From: Dehalococcoidia bacterium
Lineage (GTDB): Bacteria; Chloroflexota; Dehalococcoidia; Lucifugimonadales; JAGWBF01
Direction: 5' to 3'
Assembly (NCBI GenBank): GCA_021296015.1
Contig: JAGWBG010000014.1
Location: forward strand, 1-11,843
Length of the DNA: 11,843 bases
Part shown: one piece after another, positions 6,429-11,843 of the stretch
How the letters are laid out: the number at the start of each line of letters is the position of its first letter
Numbering within the stretch: position 1 is the first letter of the stretch
The notes under the pieces: model-generated
Database searches by the model: none
Told to the model about the DNA's origin: nothing
Seen by the model: only the letters and a program-made list of their open reading frames with translations
Translations under genes and position numbers: made by a program

Positions 6429-6995
6429 TTGAAGGTAGGAGTCCTGGCTGTACAGGGAGATTTTGCCGAGCACATCGCCGTCCTGAAGCGCTTGGGGGTA
6501 GACACGGCGGAGGTCCGCCTGCCCCGTGATTTGGAAGGGGTGGAAGCCCTCATTATGCCTGGCGGCGAGAGTACCACTATCAGTTACCTGATGGACCTAT
6601 ACGACCTCAAAGGGCCAATCAAGGAGATGGCCGGCATGGGGGTCCCCATCTGGGGCACCTGCGCCGGCATGATTATGATGGCCAGAGAGTTGACCGATAA
6701 AGAACCTACCCCAATGGGGCTTATGGACATCCTTGTGACCCGTAACGCCTTTGGTAGACAGATAGATAGCTTCGAAGCAGACCTGGAAATCAAGAACCTG
6801 GGGCACGAGGCGTTTCGTGCCGTCTTCATCAGGGCACCCGTTATATTCGATGTGGGTCAGGGTGTGGATGTACTGGCCCACCTCCCTGACGGAAAGCCGG
6901 TGGCCGTGCAGCAGCGTAACCTCCTGGCTACTGCCTTCCACCCTGAGCTCTCCCCGGACACTCGATTGCACCAGTATTTTCTGAACTTGAAATAA
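6429..6995 (+). CDS. pdxT: Pyridoxal 5'-phosphate synthase, glutaminase subunit PdxT
   Basis: PdxT hydrolyses glutamine and channels ammonia to PdxS. It is a class I glutamine amidotransferase of 188 aa. The catalytic triad is visible: Cys78 in WGTCAGM, His171 and Glu173 in AFHPEL; the oxyanion region GGEST is at 45-49. The start is assigned to TTG at 6429 because homologues begin MKxGVLAxQG and no ATG or GTG is in frame upstream near this point. The closest SD-like GGGAGG (6406-6411) is 17 nt away, which is too far for normal use, so initiation may rely on coupling to pdxS 36 nt upstream. Confidence 0.95.
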   Translation: MKVGVLAVQGDFAEHIAVLKRLGVDTAEVRLPRDLEGVEALIMPGGESTTISYLMDLYDLKGPIKEMAGMGVPIWGTCAGMIMMARELTDKEPTPMGLMDILVTRNAFGRQIDSFEADLEIKNLGHEAFRAVFIRAPVIFDVGQGVDVLAHLPDGKPVAVQQRNLLATAFHPELSPDTRLHQYFLNLK

Positions 6996-7014
6996 GGTGA
7001 TGTCATCTAAAGGG

Positions 7015-7089
7015 ATGATGCAGCTTGGACCTACAGGCGATATCCTGAGACGTACCCTGTTGAATCCTCTGGAGGCGCTGGTTTGGTAG
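7015..7089 (+). CDS. Possible 24-residue leader ORF overlapping the next gene's start
   Basis: ATG at 7015 (or 7018) opens a 24-codon frame ending at TAG 7087-7089, just over the TTG start (7083) of the R3H ATPase gene. AAAGGG lies next to the first ATG at too short a spacing. The overlap would allow translational coupling, but so short a frame can easily arise by chance. Confidence 0.2.
   Translation: MMQLGPTGDILRRTLLNPLEALVW
7071..7075 (+). promoter_or_regulatory. Shine-Dalgarno site supporting a TTG start
   Basis: GGAGG lies 7 nt before TTG at 7083. No in-frame ATG is nearby, so this site is the main reason for calling the R3H ATPase gene at 7083. Confidence 0.6.
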
Positions 7090-8630
7090 CTGTAGACAAA
7101 TGGATTCAGGATGACCTGGATGCCCTTCTCGATGCTTTGCCACCCAGGGTGAGTGGCCCCCTCAGAGTAAGGGATGATCGCAAAGAGTTGCTGGAAGTAA
7201 TCCTCGACTTGGGGCGTGCTCCTGAGGCACGATTCCTCTCCGGCGATGTAATGCTGGACTCCAAGGAAGTGGATGAGGATGACCTTCAGTACGTGGCGAC
7301 ACGGCTGAGCGAGTTTGGTGGCGACAATCGGGCTGGTATACCCCGCACGTTGCACCGGATATCGGCCATAAGGAACCGCAAGTGGGGAATAGTCGGCATT
7401 ACCTGCCGTGTCGGTAGGGCAGTGTTCGGGACCATCGGGATTATCGAGGACCTGGTATTCTCCGGGAAGAGCATTCTACTTCTGGGCAGACCCGGTGTTG
7501 GAAAGACCACCATGCTCCGGGAGGTAGCCCGTGTTCTGGCGGATACCGCAAAGAAGCGGGTCATCATAGTGGATACTTCCAACGAGATAGCCGGCGACGG
7601 CGATATACCCCACCCGGCCATCGGCCACGCTCGCCGGATGCAGGTCTCCACTCCCGCCCAGCAGCACGCCGTGATGATTGAGGCTGTGGAGAATCACATG
7701 CCCCAGGTGATAATCATAGATGAGATGGGCACAGAGTTGGAGGCTACCGCCGCACGGACCATCGCCGAGCGGGGCGTCCAGCTTATCGCCACCGCCCACG
7801 GGAATACCCTGGACAACCTGATAGTTAATCCGACCCTTTCAGACCTGATAGGAGGCATCCAATCTGTGACTCTGGGTGACGAAGAGGCACGGAGAAGGGG
7901 CACCCAGAAGACCACGCTGGAAAGGAAGGCGCCTCCCACTTTTGACGTGGTGGTGGAGATTCAAAGCTGGGAGCGGGTTGCCGTTCACGACGACGTGACC
8001 CGTGTGGTAGACACGTGGCTCAGGGGCTATCCCATTACGCCGGAATCACGATGGCTTGACGAGTCGGGCCAGGTGAAAAGGGCGAAGGAAGTAAGCTCTA
8101 CCCGTGAACCTTCCGGGGCTCAAACCGTCCAGCAGTACGCGGATGCCAGCAACGACCTTGCCCTGGATAAAGCCGATGAGACACGGATATTTCTTTTTGG
8201 AGTGGGCCGCGAGAAAGTAGAACAGGCGGCAGAATCCATAGGATTTCCGGTAAACGTGGTGAACGATCTCCGTGGGGCTGACGTAGTCCTCACTACCAAG
8301 ACCCACTACCGGCGTGGCTCACAGCTAGTGAAAGCGGCCGAGAAGACGGGTAAGCCCATCTACGTGCTCAGGAAGAACACGCTGCCCCAGGTGCATCAGT
8401 TTCTCAGGGCAGTGTCCGGAAACCAGGATGACGACGGCCCAGTAGGGATTGCCCTGGAGGAGGCCCGGGAGGCCGCACAACGAGTGATTAGCGGGGTGAA
8501 GTCAGTTGACTTGCACCCCCAGCGGGCCTATATACGCAGGCTTCAACACCTCCTGGCGGAGGAGTATCAGGTGGCCTCCGTAAGCAGTGGTAAGGACCCC
8601 AACCGGCGCGTCACCTTCCACAAGGCTTAG
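7083..8630 (+). CDS. R3H domain AAA ATPase, Ycf45/SpoIIIAA-related
   Basis: A 515-aa cytoplasmic P-loop ATPase with a C-terminal nucleic-acid-binding domain. Residues about 65-310 form the ATPase core, with Walker A GRPGVGKT at 135-142 (Lys141), Walker B VIIIDEMG at 209-216, and an ATAHG sensor-like segment at 236-240. A linker (about 330-365) leads to an alpha/beta segment at about 368-432 (IFLFGVGREKVEQAA through PIYVLRK), and an R3H motif at the end (Arg485-x3-His489 in YIRRLQHLLAEEY). The architecture matches the cyanobacterial/plastid Ycf45 group, related to sporulation ATPase SpoIIIAA. R3H suggests single-stranded nucleic acid binding, but the cellular role is not known. TTG start with SD 7 nt upstream; 87 nt after pdxT and 11 nt before tmk. 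Confidence 0.9.
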   Translation: MVAVDKWIQDDLDALLDALPPRVSGPLRVRDDRKELLEVILDLGRAPEARFLSGDVMLDSKEVDEDDLQYVATRLSEFGGDNRAGIPRTLHRISAIRNRKWGIVGITCRVGRAVFGTIGIIEDLVFSGKSILLLGRPGVGKTTMLREVARVLADTAKKRVIIVDTSNEIAGDGDIPHPAIGHARRMQVSTPAQQHAVMIEAVENHMPQVIIIDEMGTELEATAARTIAERGVQLIATAHGNTLDNLIVNPTLSDLIGGIQSVTLGDEEARRRGTQKTTLERKAPPTFDVVVEIQSWERVAVHDDVTRVVDTWLRGYPITPESRWLDESGQVKRAKEVSSTREPSGAQTVQQYADASNDLALDKADETRIFLFGVGREKVEQAAESIGFPVNVVNDLRGADVVLTTKTHYRRGSQLVKAAEKTGKPIYVLRKNTLPQVHQFLRAVSGNQDDDGPVGIALEEAREAAQRVISGVKSVDLHPQRAYIRRLQHLLAEEYQVASVSSGKDPNRRVTFHKA

Positions 8631-8641
8631 GGGCCGGCCTT

Positions 8642-9307
8642 TTGGGCTCGTTCATCGTTTTCGAAGGCGGTGAAGGTGCTGGCAAAAGCACCCAGGCCCG
8701 CACACTGAGCCGACGCCTGTCCCGCGAGGGCTACCAGGTTGTGCTGACCCACGAACCCGGGGGGACTCCCTTGGGGGAAACGGTGCGGCGGTGGCTCAAG
8801 ACCCGCCGCGGCCTTACGCCTACTACGGAGCTTATGCTCTTCACCGCCGCCAGGGCACAGCTTGTAGAAACGATTATTTCTCCAGCACTTGAGTCCGGCC
8901 GGATAGTGATCTGTGACCGCTTTATTGCCTCTACGGTGACGTACCAGGGTTGCGGGCGCGGGCTGGACCTGGAGCTAATCAACCGGCTGAACAAGGCAAC
9001 CACCCACAACCTCTTCCCGGACCTGACAGTGTTCTTGGACGTGGAGGTAGAGACGGGACTGGCCCGGAAAAAGGGCCGTCCGGGTGGGCAGACAGCCGAG
9101 CGAGACACCTTCGAATCCGAAACCCTAGAGTTCCACCGGAGGGTGAGGGAGGGCTACTTGGCCCTGGCATCCTCGGAGCCGCCCGCCTGCTCAGGCAGGG
9201 AGGGCTGGCTGGTGATAGATGGGACCCTGCCAAGGGATACCATTGCGTCCCGGATCTGGGAAAAAGTCCGGCAAATCCTTGACGACAGGCCCGCCGACGC
9301 TAGATAA
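8642..9307 (+). CDS. tmk: Thymidylate kinase
   Basis: Phosphorylates dTMP to dTDP with ATP, needed for dTTP synthesis. A complete 221-aa P-loop kinase: P-loop FEGGEGAGKST at 7-17 (Lys15), dTMP-binding HEPGGT at 37-42, DRF at 92-94 with STVTYQG following, and an Arg/Lys-rich LID segment at about 141-159. The start is TTG at 8642: homologues begin a few residues before the FxxFEG strand and no better codon is nearby. AGGGG overlapping the preceding stop serves as SD, and the gap of 11 nt indicates coupling with the R3H ATPase gene. Its TAA overlaps the end of the opposing CoA-transferase gene by 8 bp. Confidence 0.96.
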   Translation: MGSFIVFEGGEGAGKSTQARTLSRRLSREGYQVVLTHEPGGTPLGETVRRWLKTRRGLTPTTELMLFTAARAQLVETIISPALESGRIVICDRFIASTVTYQGCGRGLDLELINRLNKATTHNLFPDLTVFLDVEVETGLARKKGRPGGQTAERDTFESETLEFHRRVREGYLALASSEPPACSGREGWLVIDGTLPRDTIASRIWEKVRQILDDRPADAR

Positions 9308-10547
9308 TCCCGTCCTCCCTTAGTTGGGCTATTTCCGACGGCTCCAGCCCAAGAACTTGCCCATAAACCAGGTTATTGTCGTATCCAAGGGACACCGACC
9401 CCCTCCACACCTTGCCCGGAGTCAAGGAGAACTTTGGCGAGATGCCCGTACCCTTGACCCTTCTCCCCAGTTGCAGGTCCTCCCACTCGATCTGGGTATT
9501 TCGCATCTGAAAATGGGGGTCCTCGGCCATGTCCTTGGGGGTCATTATGGAGCAACAGGCCACCCGCCCGGCGTTCATGGTGGCTTCCACTTCCTTCACG
9601 GTCCGCTCCTCCACCCAACCGCGCAGGATGGCGTCGAACTCAATCCCTCCGGGTGACTCCACCTGGCGGTGGGCATTCCGCCATTTCTCTTCCGTGGGGT
9701 CAAGGCCCAAAACTCGGCATACGCGGTCATAGACTGCCCCGACAGCGGCGATGATAACCCAACCATCCTTGGCCTGATAGGTGTCGTAGGGTTGAAACAG
9801 CCCCGCCTTGTTACCGGCGCGTTCTCTGACTATTCCCAATTCATTGTAGGCCACCATAGTGCCGGCCAGGATATGGTGGACGGCCTCATACTGGGCAAGG
9901 TCAATGACTTGCCCTTTTCCTGTGCGCTGAGCATAGATATATCCGGCTAAAGACGACCAGAGGCAGAAGAGGGCAGTGATATAGTCTGCCGTCCAGGGAG
10001 TCGCCTTCACGGGAGGGTCAGGTTCGGGGAAGCCCGTCAGGTTCATCATTCCACCGAAGGCTTGGCCTATGAAGTCGTAGGATGCCCTGCCCAGATAATC
10101 GGGGTGCCCGTCCTGACCGTAGCCCGACACGTGGGCAATGACGATGCGGGGATTGACCCCGGTCACGGTTTCGTCGTCCAGTCCCCACTCCCTGTATGTC
10201 CCGGGTATGGAAGATTCCATCCAGATGTCCGTATAGGAAATAAGATTAAGAAACAGCTCTTTGCCCCTGGGTGTGCTCAGGTCCAGGGTAACGTGAAAGA
10301 TGTTGCGACGGTCCTGGACCCAGCCGGCGGCAACGTACGTGCCGTCGTTAGCCTCGATGGGGAACTCCAGGTTCCTCCATACGCCGTCCCCCACCCCTGG
10401 GCGCTCAATCTGGATTACCTCTGCGCCCATTTCGGCAGCCATCTCCGCCGCAAAGGGCTGGGCAATTATGGTTCCGGTGGATAGGATGCGCACTCCCTGG
10501 AGAGGACCGAAGGGCTCGGGAAGTAACGAAGGCCTCTGCTGGTCCAT
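9300..10547 (-). CDS. CaiB/BaiF family (class III) CoA-transferase
   Basis: Predicted to move CoA between carboxylic acids; substrates cannot be deduced. Family features from the chosen start: N-terminal GVRILSTGTIIAQPFAAEM (18-36) and VIQIERPG for CoA binding, SYDFIGQAFGGMMNLTG (156-172), the probable catalytic Asp188 in TADYITALF, and RTGKGQVIDL (208-217). Length is 415 aa, normal. ATG at 10547 has AAGGAGG 6 nt upstream and lies about 25 nt after the predicted transcription start. The open frame extends to 10631, but that upstream part spans the promoter and is not expected to be translated. Ends 8 bp inside tmk, tail to tail. Monocistronic as far as visible. Confidence 0.94.
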   Translation of the reverse strand: MDQQRPSLLPEPFGPLQGVRILSTGTIIAQPFAAEMAAEMGAEVIQIERPGVGDGVWRNLEFPIEANDGTYVAAGWVQDRRNIFHVTLDLSTPRGKELFLNLISYTDIWMESSIPGTYREWGLDDETVTGVNPRIVIAHVSGYGQDGHPDYLGRASYDFIGQAFGGMMNLTGFPEPDPPVKATPWTADYITALFCLWSSLAGYIYAQRTGKGQVIDLAQYEAVHHILAGTMVAYNELGIVRERAGNKAGLFQPYDTYQAKDGWVIIAAVGAVYDRVCRVLGLDPTEEKWRNAHRQVESPGGIEFDAILRGWVEERTVKEVEATMNAGRVACCSIMTPKDMAEDPHFQMRNTQIEWEDLQLGRRVKGTGISPKFSLTPGKVWRGSVSLGYDNNLVYGQVLGLEPSEIAQLREDGII

Positions 10548-10553
10548 ACTTGT

Positions 10554-10560
10554 CCTCCTT
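10554..10560 (-). promoter_or_regulatory. Shine-Dalgarno site fixing the CoA-transferase start
   Basis: The minus strand reads AAGGAGG, 6 nt before ATG at 10547. This favours a 415-aa protein over the longer 443-aa open frame. Confidence 0.75.
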
Positions 10561-10578
10561 GCCGTTTGTTCTCGCCCT

Positions 10579-10607
10579 AGTATAGCGGCTGTCCCGTTGA
10601 GCATCAA
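10579..10607 (-). promoter_or_regulatory. Sigma-70-type promoter of the CoA-transferase gene
   Basis: The minus strand has TTGATG (10602-10607), a 17-bp spacer and TATACT (10579-10584). The start would be near 10572, about 25 nt before the ATG. A perfect small palindrome, GTTGA-GCA-TCAAC (10596-10608), overlaps the -35 and could be an operator, though it is short. Confidence 0.7.
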
Positions 10608-10739
10608 CGCAAGGGGTATACTTGACACCAATAATGGCGAGCCTCACCATAACCTGATAAGACCTGTTCGCAATGCGGTCCGTCATTAGTCACATCGTCT
10701 CACAAACTCTTCTCATTGGTGGTCACAGGCGCAAGTAAT

Positions 10740-11732
10740 ATGAAGCACCGGGGCCTGATAGCCTTCTTCTTTCTGGCAATAGCCGTATTTGTCGGGCTGG
10801 CGCTCTACGGAGACCTGCCGGAGCTTCTCCATCAGGTCTCTTCCTTCCCCCTGACCTACTGGCTCGCGGTGCTTGGCCTTGCCCTGGTCAACTATCTCCT
10901 TCGTCTGGTGCGCTGGCACTACTACCTCAGAGTGCTGGGCATCCGCATAGAGAGGGGGGCTAGTGTCGCTATATTCATGGCAGGCCTGGTCATGGCAATA
11001 ACCCCCGGGCGTGTGGGTGAGTTAGCCAAGTCCTATTTCCTCAAGGATAAGATGGACGTTTCCGTGGCCCGCTCCTCCGTTGTCGTGATTGCCGAGCGCA
11101 TTACTGACCTGGTAGCCGTATTGCTTCTCAGTCTTTGGGGTCTGACACTCATCCCCTATGGTTGGGTAGTTGGCCTGGTGGTGCTGGCGGCATTTGGGGC
11201 ATTCATCTTGCTTGCGGTCACCCCCTGGGGAAGCGAGAAGATGCTCCGTCTTCCTGTAATCCGGCGGTGGAGTCCCTTCTTGACCACATCAAGGGACGGG
11301 TTTCGACAAATATTCTCGACAAAACCCCTGGCCATAGCGGTCGTGCTTGGTATGCTGGCGTGGTTTGCAGAGGGGTGTGGTCTCTGGCTGGTGCTGCGCG
11401 GTCTTGATGCGACGGGGTCTTTGGGACATGCTATTTCCATATATGCCGCGGCGACCCTCTTGGGTGCTATTACGCTGCTCCCCGGGGGACTAGTAGGCAC
11501 AGAGGGCGGCATGGTAGCATTGCTACAGCAAGTGCAGGGCATGACCAAGACCCAGGCTTCTTCGGCGACCTTTATAATCAGGATTTGCACCCTCTGGTTC
11601 GCCCTGTTGATAGGACTTCTGGCCCTGATATACGTGCAGATATTTATGCCCAAAAAAGCTGGCCCTGAAGAAATTGCCGAAGAGGTTGGCCCTTCTCCCC
11701 TTTATTCCGATTCGACCGAAGAAGTAAGCTAG
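10740..11732 (+). CDS. Flippase-like / lysylphosphatidylglycerol synthase TM-domain (UPF0104-type) membrane protein
   Basis: A 330-aa polytopic membrane protein with about eight hydrophobic segments (near 6-23, 38-55, 75-90, 122-139, 142-162, 196-218, 231-250, 280-303). Family motifs are TPGRVGE at 88-94, AERITD at 118-123 and LPGGLVGTEGG at 247-257, as in the LPG-synthase TM-domain group. There is no C-terminal aminoacyl-transferase (MprF) domain, so aminoacylation of lipids is not implied; members are often near cell-envelope glycosylation genes. ATG at 10740 gives a normal positively charged N-terminus (MKHRG); a TTG at 10716 (338 aa) also opens the frame, and neither has a strong SD. TTGACA at 10622-10627 lies upstream, without a well-spaced -10. 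Divergent from the CoA-transferase gene. Confidence 0.88.
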   Translation: MKHRGLIAFFFLAIAVFVGLALYGDLPELLHQVSSFPLTYWLAVLGLALVNYLLRLVRWHYYLRVLGIRIERGASVAIFMAGLVMAITPGRVGELAKSYFLKDKMDVSVARSSVVVIAERITDLVAVLLLSLWGLTLIPYGWVVGLVVLAAFGAFILLAVTPWGSEKMLRLPVIRRWSPFLTTSRDGFRQIFSTKPLAIAVVLGMLAWFAEGCGLWLVLRGLDATGSLGHAISIYAAATLLGAITLLPGGLVGTEGGMVALLQQVQGMTKTQASSATFIIRICTLWFALLIGLLALIYVQIFMPKKAGPEEIAEEVGPSPLYSDSTEEVS

Positions 11733-11753
11733 GGATGATGAGAGAGAGTAGTT

Positions 11754-11843
11754 ATGGCAGGTAAAGACCAGGCTGCCGGCCCACCCGTTGGTCACTCCAA
11801 GGGGGCCGGTGCATTGCTTCCTGGCATCTACGGCATCGCCAGG
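11754..11843 (+). CDS. Start of an unidentified gene, cut by the window edge
   Basis: ATG at 11754 opens 30 codons to the last base without a stop. The peptide is rich in Gly, Ala and Pro (begins MAGKDQAAGPP). It starts 21 nt after the flippase-like gene, preceded by a purine-rich GAGAGAGAG stretch with imperfect SD character. Spacing and strand suggest an operon with the preceding gene. Too short to identify. Confidence 0.45.
   Translation, partial: MAGKDQAAGPPVGHSKGAGALLPGIYGIAR

Noticed and set aside
6597..7355. Leftward 252-residue open frame across pdxT and the next gene
   Set aside because: It lies antisense to pdxT with its intact catalytic triad and to the start of the R3H ATPase gene, and resembles no protein I know.
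8950..9282. Shifted-frame open frame inside tmk
   Set aside because: It is rich in Gly/Pro/Arg as expected of a GC-rich shadow frame, and tmk is complete with all its motifs.
10548..10631. Upstream extension of the CoA-transferase frame (28 extra residues)
   Set aside because: It spans the -35/-10 promoter and has no SD; the AAGGAGG site and family N-terminus support the start at 10547.
10622..10652. TTGACA followed by CATAAC-like -10 for the flippase-like gene
   Set aside because: The -35 is perfect, but the best -10 candidate lies 20 bp away, outside usual spacing, so I did not list it as a promoter.

Overview
The window looks like a chromosomal segment of a moderately GC-rich, free-living bacterium. 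The combination of a PdxS/PdxT vitamin B6 pair, a Ycf45/SpoIIIAA-type ATPase with an R3H domain beside thymidylate kinase, an rpsP-khpA-rimM ribosome cluster, a CaiB/BaiF CoA-transferase and an SMP-30-type lactonase would suit a Chloroflexota (Dehalococcoidia or SAR202-like) genome. That placement is inferred from gene content, not from any marker comparison. Shine-Dalgarno sites are strong at several genes, and sigma-70-type promoters (TTGACA/TATAAT-like with 17-bp spacers) can be read directly at several starts. I saw no tRNA, rRNA, CRISPR array, transposase or phage gene.

Layout. Positions 1-150 hold a palindromic repeat with two GC-rich hairpins, which is also the likely terminator zone of the leftward SMP-30/gluconolactonase-like gene. 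Positions 1125-2175 (leftward) carry rpsP, khpA and rimM behind a near-consensus promoter at 2235-2263. Positions 2348-4476 (leftward) hold an apparent two-gene unit: a striking 366-residue protein built from sixteen gapless 22-residue repeats, then a YihY/BrkB-family membrane protein whose N-terminus carries its own tandem duplication. Positions 4477-4807 have no gene. Positions 4808-5245 (leftward) encode a small helical protein that resembles a c-type cytochrome-like family but has no heme-binding cysteines; it appears to have a long, hairpin-rich leader.

Rightward from 5505 to 9307 run pdxS, pdxT, the R3H ATPase gene and tmk, probably one transcription unit from a clear promoter at 5432-5460; the last three all appear to start with TTG. 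tmk ends tail to tail with, and overlaps by 8 bp, a leftward CoA-transferase gene (9300-10547) that has its own promoter at 10579-10607. Divergently, a flippase-like/LPG-synthase-type membrane protein runs from 10740 to 11732, followed by the first 30 codons of an unidentified gene cut by the window edge.

How the genes work together. PdxS and PdxT form the glutamine-dependent pyridoxal 5'-phosphate synthase; Tmk makes dTDP; S16, KhpA and RimM serve 30S assembly and RNA binding. The least explained part is the 22-residue-repeat protein and its YihY partner, which I consider the best candidate for undescribed biology here.
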